Origin: Cavia porcellus
Lineage: Eukaryota; Chordata; Mammalia; Rodentia; Caviidae
Direction: 5' to 3'
Length of the DNA: 64,000 nucleotides
Assembly: GCF_034190915.1 (NCBI RefSeq)
Contig: NW_026947506.1
Coordinates: 34,575,748 to 34,639,747 of the forward strand
Positions 54,698 to 64,000 of the stretch are shown here, piece by piece (the stretch's first letter is position 1; each line of letters opens with the position of its first letter). Position numbers and translations under genes: made by a program. A model generated the notes under the pieces. The model had not been told where the DNA came from. It worked only from the letters and a program-made list of their open reading frames with translations, and made no database searches.

Positions 54698-55593
54698 GTC
54701 TTTGGCTTTTGAGCCAGGGCTCGCTGACCCTCTGGCCTCCAGTCCTAGTGTGACCATGATGAACAGGATGGCTGCAGCAAGGCGGGGGCCCTTTCTGGTC
54801 TGGCCCCCAACTTCACAGGACTGGGTTGAGTTGGACTGCTCTGGCCTCCTCCTTACCTCCAAACTCTGCTCCAGGCAGCTGAGGGGACCCAAGAACTGGT
54901 GTCCCTCACTACGCTCCCTAGGATGTCCCTAAGACTCTGCTAAGAGCAGGCTCCCATTCTGGCTTGCTCTTAGGGTGGGGGAGGTTTACAGAAGAAAACT
55001 AGGGCCCCAGCTCACTGGGCCTGACCACCCTCCAAGTCCTCTTTTAGAAAACTAGCAAGAAACATGGGTGGGTGGCCCAGGGCTTTGGTCCTTAAGAACA
55101 GGGCTCCAGCTTTATTCAGCATCAACAGTTAGCTTTGAGTTTAAGTGAGATCTGGCACATCTTATCGTGACTTGCAGGATGTCTAGATTGAGAGCCTTCA
55201 GGAAAGAAGACTCAGATGAGCCCAGAAGGTCAATGACAGAAAGGTGATCAGGGCTGAAGCATTCGTGGGGGGCAGGGAGGATCAGGAGTCTGATCAATTT
55301 GGAGGAGGAATAAACCGATGCAACCCCGAGGCACATTTAAGGAAGCCAGCATTAACAATGACAGCATGGTCAACAGGAAAGATCAGACAGAACCCACTCT
55401 CCTGGTCTCTGGCTGAACAAGGAGTGTGGTGTATTAAATATGGTGGTCAATTTAAACAGCAGATGAAATGAATCAGTATGATGCTGAGTGTAGAAGGCCT
55501 ACCAGAAGGAAGTTACCAGCACAAAAAGGAGACTTGGAGAGGAAGAGTAAGGTTGTAGGTTCTCCTAAGTGCTGTTGTTTGCAGCTGTTGGTT

Positions 55594-56290
55594 CTCCTGG
55601 AGGAGCTTGTCATGCTGGCTTCCCTGATATGAACTAGGCTGTTATTATCATAGGAGCTTGGAACGCTGTCACTGAGAATGGCTGTGGGTTCACTGTGGAG
55701 GATCTCTGGTCCTTACTTTAAGCGTTGCTTCCTGGCTTCTGAGAGAAAGATGTGTGCTGTTCGATCCCCAGAAGTTTTTCATGCTGGCTTCCTGATACGA
55801 ATTCAGCTGTTCTCATTGTTGGAGGATCTCAGGAGCTTAGGACCTTGTTGCTGAGGATGGCTGTAGTACTTTTCGGGGGAACCCTGCTTCTTATTTTGAG
55901 TGTCATTTCTTGGCTCCAGAGCAGAACCCTTGGCCTACTAGCACAGATCCTTCGCCCCACTGACACAGACTTTCTAGGTTCCAATGCTACTTTTGGGCCT
56001 TCGCAGCACAAATCCGTGAAACAGACTTGCATGAGTCATTATTATGGGCTCTAGGTCTTCAGTTGGACTTCTGCAGGATATTTCCAGGGGATCTAGGGCC
56101 TTGGCTGGATATTTTAGGTCTTTAGTGTGTGGACACATATCCTGCACTTCTTGTATTTGACCCCTTGGGTGACTGTTATAAGTAATATTATAAATTATGT
56201 GTCTTGTATTGCCTTGTTCTGCTGCAAACCCTTGACTATAACAAGGTGCAAAAAGGGAAATGCTGTGGCCCAAGATAGCAGTGTACAAAC
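55594..56290 (+). repeat. Unclassified repeat, plus copy with internal tandem duplication
   Basis: Two diverged units of about 175 bp (from about 55594 and 55768) share CATGCTGGCTTCC, CTGAGAATGGCTGTGG / CTGAGGATGGCTGTAG and GCTTCCTGGCTTCTGAGA / ATTTCTTGGCTCCAGAGC. The second unit and the following ~150 bp match the minus-strand copy at 48800-49145. No known protein domain. Confidence 0.6.
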
Positions 56291-56349
56291 CACACATACA
56301 TCCTACAACAAATGTTAAAGTTCAAAAAGCCCATGCATTGGGCATCATG

Positions 56350-56411
56350 GAGTAGTTGGTTAAGGCACCTGCCCAGGAAGCAGGATGTCCTGGGTTTAAA
56401 TCCCAGAAATA
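56350..56411 (+). ncRNA. tRNA-like sequence, probably a tRNA pseudogene or SINE head
   Basis: Shows an A-box-like TGGTTAAGGC, a perfect 5-bp anticodon-type stem (CCTGC/GCAGG) and a perfect 5-bp T-stem (CTGGG/CCCAG) with a GGTTTAAATCC B-box. The acceptor arms do not pair. The head of a MIR element is an alternative. Confidence 0.35.
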
Positions 56412-56429
56412 CTTCCATGGTTTCTTCTA

Positions 56430-56704
56430 CCTGATACAGTGGTATATACCTGTAATTCCCTCACTCAGGAGGCTGAAGCAGAAGGATGACAGGTTTGAGT
56501 TCAACCTGAACAACTGGGCAAATTAATAAGTCCCTGATCTCAAAATTAAAAATGGGTTGGGAATCTAGCTCAGTGAAAAGGCAATGGGTTCATAACTAAC
56601 TAACTAAATAAATCCATCTCAGCAGTTGGGAGGCTGAGGCAGGAGGATCACATGTTTGACACCAAACTGAGCTACATAGCAAGATCCTGTCTCAAAAACA
56701 AACA
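56430..56704 (+). mobile_element. B1-ID dimer then B1
   Basis: CAGTGGTATATACCTGTAAT (B1), GGGAATCTAGCTCAGTGAAA (ID), then a 5'-truncated B1 GTTGGGAGGCTGAGGCAGGA. Confidence 0.75.
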
Positions 56705-57149
56705 AATTCTACTGTAAGGAGAATCTGACTGGACAAGCCCTAGAGTAAATCAGGGACATGACTATACATTGGGTTGTGGAGAGTCAGGGCAGAAATGACT
56801 TCTCTGAATTCATTTCTAAACAAATAAATGAGTAAGCAGACAACAATCACAGTGACCCAGGGGCTGCAGGGTCCAGTCTTCAAGAAAAAAATTCATGAGC
56901 TATAGTGTGACCCACACACAGCCCCTTCACTCATAAAATCAACCTAACATTTAAAGATTAACACCACTGAGAGTCTTCCAGAAAAATAGAAGAGGGAACT
57001 CTTCCTAACTCATTGTAGGAGGCCAGCATTACCCTGATCCCAAAGCCAGATAGACATCAAAAGGAAAACAAAACTGCAGACCCACATTCCTCATGAATGC
57101 AAAGTTTTCAACCAATTTAGCAAACTGAATTCAACAGTGAACCTTTTTC

Positions 57150-57475
57150 TTTCTTTTTGTACTTGGCATTGAACACAAGGCCTATACACTGACTTACTTC
57201 CCTAGCCCTTTTTTTGTTTTGTGTTTGTTTTTAAGAAACAGGCTTTCACTATGTACCCCAGGCTGGCCTCAAACTAATGTCTATCCTCCTGTTTCAGCCT
57301 CCTGAGTGCCAGAGTTATAGGTATGCACCACCACATCTGGCACCCAATCTCTTAATTTTGAGATAAGATTTCACTAAGTAGCTAAATTGCCCAGGCTGAG
57401 TTTGGATTCAAAACACTACATGCTTAGTTTCCTAGAGTGCTGAGATTATAGAGTGTATCCCACCATGCTTAGCTG
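57150..57475 (-). mobile_element. ID-B1-B1 SINE cluster inside L1 ORF2
   Basis: TGGCATTGAACACAAGGCCT (ID), AAGAAACAGGCTTTCACTAT (B1), then TTTTGAGATAAGATTTCACT (second B1). Confidence 0.7.
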
Positions 57476-57671
57476 ACAGTAAATCTTTTAAAAAGTATAC
57501 ATCATGATCAAATAACATTTTATCTCAGAAGATCAATCAGAATAATATACTACAGTAATAAAATAAAAAACAAAGCCACAAGAGCATCTAATAGATGCAG
57601 AAATCTTTGGACACAACTAGTATCCCTTCCTGATGGGACACTTGGGATGACAGGAACAGAAAGGAATTTCC

Positions 57672-57775
57672 GGAGCTTGGCATCTCTATAATGCCAGCAC
57701 TCTGGAGGCTGAGGCAGGAGGATCACTGCAAGTTTAAGGCCAGCTTGGGCTATATAATGAGACCCTGTCTGAAAA
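57672..57775 (+). mobile_element. B1 SINE inside L1 ORF2
   Basis: GCTTGGCATCTCTATAATGC ... GGAGGCTGAGGCAGGAGGAT. A second, decayed SINE follows at 57895-57985. Confidence 0.75.
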
Positions 57776-58076
57776 AGGGGCAGGGAGCACTTTAGAAACA
57801 CAAGGAAGGGATCCTTCAGAGGACTCACAGCTAAGCTCACACTCCATCATGAAAGTCTTAATGCTTTCCCTCTAAGATAGGAATAGGACAAAGGTGGCAC
57901 TGAGCATAATGGCACAAAATCTATGGAGGCGGAGGTGGGAAGATCACCACAAGTTCAAGGCCACTACCTCAGAAAACTAAAAACAAACAAAAAGCTGTGG
58001 TGTTGGTATACGGAAAGGCATGCAGGTAAACGGAAGAGAATTAAGAAATAGGCCCTTACACTTCTGAAAACTCTGG

Positions 58077-58432
58077 TGTTACAGTTGAGTGGACCCAAAA
58101 CCGTCAGGTTCTTGTGCACAGGGCAAGAATTGCTGAGGACACACTTCCTTCATGTGTAATAACTACGTTTACTGAAGATAGCAGATAGCAGCAGGAAAGG
58201 GCAGAGGGCGAAGGGAAGAAGATTGAGACAGGAAAAGAGACTCACAGGCAAAAGGAGAAAGGGCCTCCACGCCGCTGGCTTCTGGTATTTATAAGGTCGG
58301 ACACCGCCGGCCCGAGGCGCCGCCCACTGTCGCTCTCTGACGTCATCAGCCTGCGCGACCTCCTAAGCCTAAACCTGGATCCTCCTTAGGGTTCCTGGCA
58401 TTTGCAGCTGAAGGGAGGGAAGGGAGTGACAC
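58077..58432 (-). mobile_element. Candidate solo LTR with CRE and TATA box
   Basis: On the minus strand, in order: CRE TGACGTCA (58345-58338), CpG-rich stretch, TATAAATA (58293-58286), a pyrimidine-rich stretch, AGTAAA near 58164, and an end reading CTGTAACA. Bounds TG...CA are inferred. It lies inside the L1 remnant. The layout recalls class II (IAP-like) LTRs. No clear target-site duplication. Confidence 0.45.
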
Positions 58433-58509
58433 AGCTCCTTTGTTTCTAACTGTACTAATTTCAAGACAGTGCAGCAAGGCAAGGAAGAAAGGAAATGGCT
58501 TTTTCTTTT

Positions 58510-58567
58510 TTTTTTGTTTTGGTACCGGGGATCGAACTCACAACCTCGCTCGTGCCAGGCAGACATT
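58510..58567 (-). mobile_element. ID SINE, full-length tRNA type, truncated
   Basis: GTACCGGGGATCGAACTCAC and CTCGTGCCAGGCAGACATTT after a T-run. Confidence 0.75.
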
Positions 58568-58734
58568 TTCAGAACCAGACATGGCTTTTTCAACAAATGG
58601 TGCTGGGAAAAGTAGAGAACTTAATACCAAAGGCTGAAGCTCAGCTCTGCCTCATGTCCTACAGCCAGTGAACTTCAGAAGCACACATGCCCCAAACTCG
58701 GACCCCAGAGGCCTAAAGAACAACACTGTCATCT

Positions 58735-59006
58735 GATCGCATAGCTCAGTGTAAGAGCACCTGTCTACCATACAAGAGTCCTAGCACTGGAGTGCCAGTC
58801 CCATCCAATGGAAAATGGAAAGCCAGAAGGATCATTTTCTGATTGAAGAAGTCTGCTTGGCTAGGCAGGGTGGCACATACCTACAGTGATAACCACCCAG
58901 GAGGTTGAGATAAGAGCATAGAATCTGCGAGTCCATCCAAGGCAATTTAGCAAGGCCCTGTGTCTAATAAAGTCAAAAGTGCTGTGGATTTAACCCAGTG
59001 CTACCT
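58735..59006 (+). mobile_element. ID, then B1-ID dimer
   Basis: CGCATAGCTCAGTGTAAGAG (ID), GGCAGGGTGGCACATACCTA (B1), GTGGATTTAACCCAGTGCTA (ID, short). Confidence 0.7.
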
Positions 59007-59079
59007 CTATCAAGCTCAAAGCATCACGGGAGTGCAGTGATGGAAGAGTCTACTCCACTCATAAGGATGTCAAGCACAA

Positions 59080-59190
59080 TGTCATGGATCCTATTTCAAT
59101 GGATGGAAGAACAGATGTATAGAAATGAATTGAAGGGCACTACACTAATATTCATGAAACTGACCACAGTAAGTAATCTCTCTTGGGGAT
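59080..59190 (+). repeat. Unclassified repeat, copy A (related to 61390-61480)
   Basis: Shares CCTATTTCAATGGATGGAAG, a TTGGA/TTGAAGG..CAC block and ATTCATGAAACTGACCACAG with copy B. The rest of 59007-61040 is AT-rich, with no recognised gene or repeat. Confidence 0.4.
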
Positions 59191-61049
59191 TAACATGCTT
59201 GTAGTATGAACATTAACATTAGTTTATAAGTAAAGTGCAGTTACCCTAAAAGGACACCTTGTGACACTTACTCTGTTGAATATTCACGTGGGCAAAAAAG
59301 TAATCTTTTCATTAATGCACTGCACTCTTTAGTTATCTAAAACATCTTTCTGTTAAAATACATCCACTTCCATTCATCTAGCATGGTCTCTGCAGTCAGG
59401 GGGTCAGCAAAGGCATTTGTGCCTAAGAAGGCCTGCCCTCTGTGGGCTTCAAGCTGCTTATAGAGAGCAGATAAGCAATTAGAGATGTCCCTGAAGTAAG
59501 GGCAGATGGGGCAAACAGTGGACTGGTGCAGGGCCAGAGGATAGGAGAGTGCTTTTTAGTTTGTATATTTACAATATTTAGATGTCTCAAAGAGCTCTCT
59601 GACCTGTGAGATACTCCCTGCTCAGAGGTAAGCAATTCTTCCACACTCCCCAGATCCCACTAGAGGCATGTGTTTCCTGTACAAATCAACTTTTGTTGAG
59701 TCTATATTCCCTATACTTTGTTTACCTAACCATCTCACACGAGGTATTTCCCCTGCTCTAAACCATCCAAGGGTGAAATGTTAGCATCCAACACCTCTTA
59801 AACAACCAGAGCCCCATAGAATTACTCCAATTTGCCCTTTCTAAACTTCAGACACTGCTTTTGCTTGTTGGGCCTTCAAAAATCCCAGGTAAGACTCTGG
59901 CTCAGCCTCTCCCTTCATTGTTGTCTTCTGCTATACAACCCACCCCAGATGCTTCCCCTTGGCTCTGATTGGCATGGCAACCTCCCTATTGAGATCTGGA
60001 AGGAAAAATATGTCTTCCTTGCAAGCCTCATTCTTTTGCCTCCTGGGCTTGCAAATGTTTTCTCATCCTACCTTTAACATCTACATTCTTAGAATGCAAC
60101 AGGTTTTATGGACCAGGACTGTGTAAGAACAAGACAGAGGGAAAGTCAAGGGTCTAAATTTAAAGACTTGATGACAAAAATGCACCCTTGCAAGAACCTC
60201 CACAGACAAGATTTAAGGGGTGAGAGCCCTGAGGAATCCCGCTCACATGGGTCAGAACACTTTTACCCTGAGATGGGTGTTGGTCAGTTCTAGTGGCAGG
60301 CGTCACCTCTGAGGAAGAAAATGAGGGATGGCCATTAGGAAAGGATATTTATACCAGCTAACACTGGAAAGATGACTATTTCCCAGGCATCTTTCCTCAG
60401 TTTTTACACATGTCATTTACTGTTCTCCATAGGACAGGTAGGTAGGATTAAGTATTTCTTTTTTACAGGATAGATATGAAGTACATGGCACATAATCCAA
60501 CAGTTAGTGTCAATGTGAAGGCTCTTCACAAGGCTACTGGTGGATGGCAGAATTTTCTAGGCAAATGGGTTCGGCCCTAAGTGATGAGGAAGGATCCAGG
60601 TGCAGTTCTGGGTGACAGGAGGCCTTGGGTGCTATAGGAAGGGTTTTGGACAGTGTTCGTCTGGCTCACCTCAGAATCTGAGAAATGGATATTCATCAAT
60701 AAGAGATGGTTGGTTATGTTACCTTAGACAACAACTATGCTTTGGTTCAAGGCAGGACACCACAACCTAAAGATAGCAGAGCAGGTAAGCGAGAATCAGA
60801 TCCCCCATGTGCCAAGCAGGAGAGTCATCACAGAAACACACGGCATTCCACACCAGTTCTGGAGAGCCTACTGTTAACTATGTCAGTTCCTTCCATGTCA
60901 CTCCAATCCTGTAAGTTATCTGACATCAGCACCTTCAGGACTGAGACACAGGCTTAATAATAATATCTTTAAAGTCACATCTGGATCATTTGTCAGTATT
61001 CCCTGTCAATGTTCACTGCGTACTAAAGTTGGTTTTAGTCTCTCTTTTT

Positions 61050-61182
61050 TCTTTTTCTTTTTTGAGATACGGTTTTGCTGTGTAGTTCAGGCTGGCTTTG
61101 AACTCACTATGAAGCCGAAGCTGGCCTTGAACTCATGGTGATCCTCCTTCTTTACAGGCATGCACCACCACACCTGCCTCTG
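61050..61182 (-). mobile_element. B1 SINE
   Basis: TTTTGAGATACGGTTTTGCT ... CATGCACCACCACACCTGCC. Confidence 0.8.
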
Positions 61183-61389
61183 GTTTACAAGTTTTTATAA
61201 TATTGGAGAGACCTGGTCCCATTCAGTGGGTAAATTATTAAATTTATTCTGGATATCAGATGTAGAGAATTACGTTATACTAACATAGAAGTTTCCCCAA
61301 AATATGTTTTTAAATGGATGACAAACTGAAGAAAGAATAACTATATCTGTGGTAATTCTATATAAAAACCCCTCAAAGTGACTTTTATT

Positions 61390-61480
61390 ATGATGTGTTC
61401 CTATTTTAATGAATGGAACATATATGAAAATTAATTGGACAGCACCAGACTGGTATTCAAGAAGCTGACCATAGAGAATA
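61390..61480 (+). repeat. Unclassified repeat, copy B
   Basis: CCTATTTTAATGAATGGAAC ... GTATTCAAGAAGCTGACCAT, matching copy A at 59080-59190. Confidence 0.4.
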
Positions 61481-61580
61481 CAGAATAAAAGAGGGAGTAG
61501 TAATGATTAGCATGGGTTATTGTAAAGTAGAATTTTATCTTTATCCACACAGGGTTTGGGGGATATACTCAGAAAAAAAA

Positions 61581-61586
61581 TATATA

Positions 61587-61621
<35 letters not shown>
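61581..61621. repeat. (TG)n microsatellite
   Basis: TATATATG then about 16 TG dinucleotides. Confidence 0.95.
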
Positions 61622-61622
<1 letters not shown>

Positions 61623-61669
61623 CTTCATACAATAAAATTGAATTTTAAGACTTACCTAAAAAAGACACT

Positions 61670-62395
61670 GTGTATTAATCACCTACTGTTACATTTGGCT
61701 AGGACAATTACAGAAATAACTCCATCATTAGGCTGTGAAGATCGGAGGATTATGAGGATACTATTGGAAATAAGCCCCAGACCTAATTTGTTGATTCAGA
61801 TAATAAAAGACACTTACCCATGGAGAAATCTTGACAAGGCATTTTATTTTTGTAGAAGGGCACATGCATGAGGTAGCAGGCCCACAGGCCAAAGGAGAGC
61901 TGCCCTTTTAACCTAAGGCAGGAGAAGCATCTGAACCTTTAAACTCACTGGATGAATTCAAAGGCTCATGATCTATCCCAGTTGACTAATTTGAGTATTG
62001 TGAGCTGTGGTGTTAGTGTGTTGCTGAGTAAGTTGGAGAGGAGGCATGGGGTGTGGAATAAAAAGTCTTTAGTTCTTATCCGCGGGAGATGACGTGTGAT
62101 TTGAAATAGAGGTGATGTGTGATTTGAAATGGATAATTCTTGGTTCCTTGGCTTAAAAATGGCTGCACTTTGGGAAAAGGTCCACAGCCACCATTTCTTG
62201 GTGCTCAGGATATTAAAGGCATGAGGGTAGTGAGTAGATGGCCAGATCATTTAAATCTAAAATGGAGTTGTTTTGGCCTCGTGCTTTGACAGATAAAACA
62301 AAGCCTGTTTCCAACAATATGAACATAAAAGTAAAACCTTCTCAGAAGATGCTGAAGAAGAACTTTGAAGTAATAGGCATGATAGTATTTCATAG
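61670..62395. other. Unclassified sequence upstream of the L1
   Basis: AT-rich, non-coding. Contains an imperfect direct repeat GACGTGTGATTTGAAAT / GATGTGTGATTTGAAAT at about 62091-62131. Could be part of another retroelement. Confidence 0.35.
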
Positions 62396-64000
62396 TTTAG
62401 GGCCAGGGAACTTTACAAAAGAAAACATGTGGAAACCACCTCGTGGGGCCCAGGGACTCTAGCCAGTGGGGCCCGGCTAGACCCAGGCCCCTCCCATGAC
62501 CCTTACATTCCTGCCAGACCACTTTGTAGGACCCGGGAACTTCAGCAAGTGGCATGAGTGGGGCTGGGCCAGAATCGGGCCCTTCTGTGTCCACATAGTC
62601 CTGGCCAACCGCCTCAGGACCTAGGAACTCCAGCTCACAACACATCCCCACAAAATCCTGCCACTGCCATCAGGGTCCTTAGCACCTCCTGAACCTAGTA
62701 TTGCTGTTGATCTTCGGCTCCCACACCTTCCCCCAGAACTTTGGACTGCAGTGTACTAACCGTGCAATATTGAGGGGAAACTCAGTAATCCCTCATCCAA
62801 ACAGAAGAACTCAGCAGGCTTCCATCAGTGAGGTGAGTTTGCCCCTAAAATAGGAATACAGTTTGCCTCCTTCGGTGGGTAAACAGGAGCAATAGCAAAC
62901 CCCCCTCCAGAAGTAGGCCATTGGCAAGTGTTGCAGGTGGGTTCTCCACACAGAGAACATCAAGTAGATTGAGGAGGATGCCAATAAGGCTTCCCCCCAC
63001 CTGGAGAAAATTAAAGGGGTCTGTGGGACACCCAGAGACACAGTAGGGTACCAGCCAAGACAGACACTATAAACAGGGAGATCTGGTGACTCTGAACAAC
63101 CTGAAGACATAATAATATCAGGAACTAGGGGTTGATTTCCATCAGTACTCCTAGGCTTGTCAGCCTAAGTAGAATATAGGTCTCACCCAACATGCCCTGC
63201 AGGGGGAATCAAGGTGACTGGCCCACCTCTTCATTGTGGGACCCAGCAACTGGACAAACACCAACCTTATGGTAGGATCCCAAGATACACACTACCAACA
63301 ATTGACACCAGTGGGATTGAAGGATCAAATATTACCCCGAAAGGGGAAAATGGCCAAACAAAAAGCAAAATGTAATCTCAATATCTAGTCTATCAGGAGC
63401 AAGTACAGGAGACATTGAAATACAGGACTTCAAAGGTAACACACGGGAAATTTCTGAAAAGATAGTGAAATAAAAAAACAACTCCATGAGGCTATAGAGG
63501 AAATCAAATTAGAAGTAATCTCTCATGTAAAGACAGAAATAACAATCTTAGTAAAGGAGTTGTCAGCACAGCTAGAGAAGAAATAGATTTTAAAAAGTAC
63601 AGGAGCATGGAAAACTGATTGAAACCTTCAATGAACAAAATAGAAAACAAGCAGAATTCATGAAACAAACTCAAAGAGACATCCAAGAAACAAAATTCTA
63701 TTCAAAGCTGGAAAAACCATTTAAATGAAGCTGAGGTTAGAATTTTGGACCTTGAAGACAGGATTGCAATAAGTGATCATCAAAAGATAAAACTTTAAAA
63801 AATAACAAAGCAGCATGAAATGATAATCCAGAAGCTTCAAGAGAAACAATATAAGACTAATAGGCATCAGTAAACATACAGAAGTCAATGCAAGTTACAT
63901 AAACTATTCACAGAAGTAATAGCAGAAAATTTCCCAAACATGAGGAAAAGAATCTGATATGCAGATAAGTGAGGCATATAGAACACCAAACAATCACAAC
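62396..64000 (+). mobile_element. L1 5' region and broken ORF1, cut by the window edge
   Basis: 62399-62690 holds diverged, GC-rich units starting GGGCCCAGGGACTCTAG, GGACCCGGGAACTTCAG and GGACCTAGGAACTCCAG, which look like 5'UTR monomers. A non-coding stretch follows. ORF1-like sequence starts at ATG 63350 but stops after 12 codons. Coiled-coil-type sequence (EIKLEVISHVKTEITILVKE, near 63500) and GACTAATAGGCATC (about 63856), resembling the start of the L1 ORF1 RNA-binding domain, lie further along. Several stops in all frames show it is dead. The rest lies beyond 64000. Confidence 0.65.

Larger units (their letters stand above)
56930..58690 (+). pseudogene. L1 ORF2 remnant, broken by SINEs and an LTR
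   Basis: L1 ORF2 text appears in order: GTAGGAGGCCAGCATTACCC and AATTCAACAGTGAACC (to about 57140), CATCATGATCAAATAAC and ATCTAATAGATGCAGAAATC (57500-57605), CAGCTAAGCTCACACTCC and ATGCTTTCCCTCTAAGATAG (57826-57890), GTGTTGGTATACGGAAAGGC (about 58003), and TTTTTCAACAAATGGTGCTG (58585). Between these lie minus SINEs (57150-57475), plus SINEs (57672-57775 and 57895-57985), an LTR (58077-58432) and an ID (58510-58567). No open frame remains. Confidence 0.75.

Noticed and set aside
54231..54932. 233-codon plus-strand ORF
   Set aside because: It runs through an antisense B1 SINE (54580-54697). The remaining parts have no recognisable domain and no splice or start context.
63350..64000. Intact L1 ORF1
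   Set aside because: It stops after 12 codons and several more stops follow in all frames, so it is a dead copy.

Overview
The window is a piece of a mammalian, almost certainly rodent, nuclear genome. Roughly sixty B1-type SINEs and ID-type (tRNA-derived) SINEs are scattered through it, many joined as B1+ID dimers, together with old L1, MIR and MaLR-type LTR fragments and long (CA)n and (GA)n runs. The abundance of B1-ID dimers and of ID units that lack the anticodon arm hints at a non-murid rodent (beaver, kangaroo rat, squirrel or dormouse type). That is an inference; the species cannot be fixed from the sequence alone.

One protein-coding gene is clear. It is MMD2 (PAQR10) on the minus strand, with seven coding exons from 40991 (ATG) to 3327 (stop). 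All six introns have GT-AG ends, every splice phase joins correctly, and the product is a complete 246-residue PAQR-family seven-pass membrane protein. Exon 1 lies in a CpG-rich, TATA-less promoter region (about 40890-41340). Intron 1 is about 21.7 kb and holds the most striking structure here: an uninterrupted array of 24 copies of a 98-bp, CpG-rich unit (24201-26553), with an internal 392-bp (4-unit) higher-order duplication.

Layout: 1-3326 is 3' flank and probable 3'UTR. 3327-19249 holds exons 7 to 2. 19250-40944 is intron 1, with the minisatellite, SINEs, L1 tails, a perfect RFX-type X-box and two CTCF-like sites. 40945-41340 is exon 1 and promoter. From 41340 to 64000 I see no gene. That part contains SINEs, two LTRs of one family in opposite orientation, an unclassified repeat family in inverted copies 7 kb apart, a nested L1/SINE/LTR mosaic (56930-58690), and the 5' end of an L1 element running off the right edge.

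The candidates I consider most worth following are: the 98-bp array and its higher-order structure; the CTCF-like motifs pointing right inside the gene and left upstream of it, which bracket promoter and array; an overlapping upstream ORF at the MMD2 start; a U6 snRNA 5' fragment inside a SINE dimer; possible ~85-bp monomers in the L1 5' region; and the unclassified inverted repeat family.
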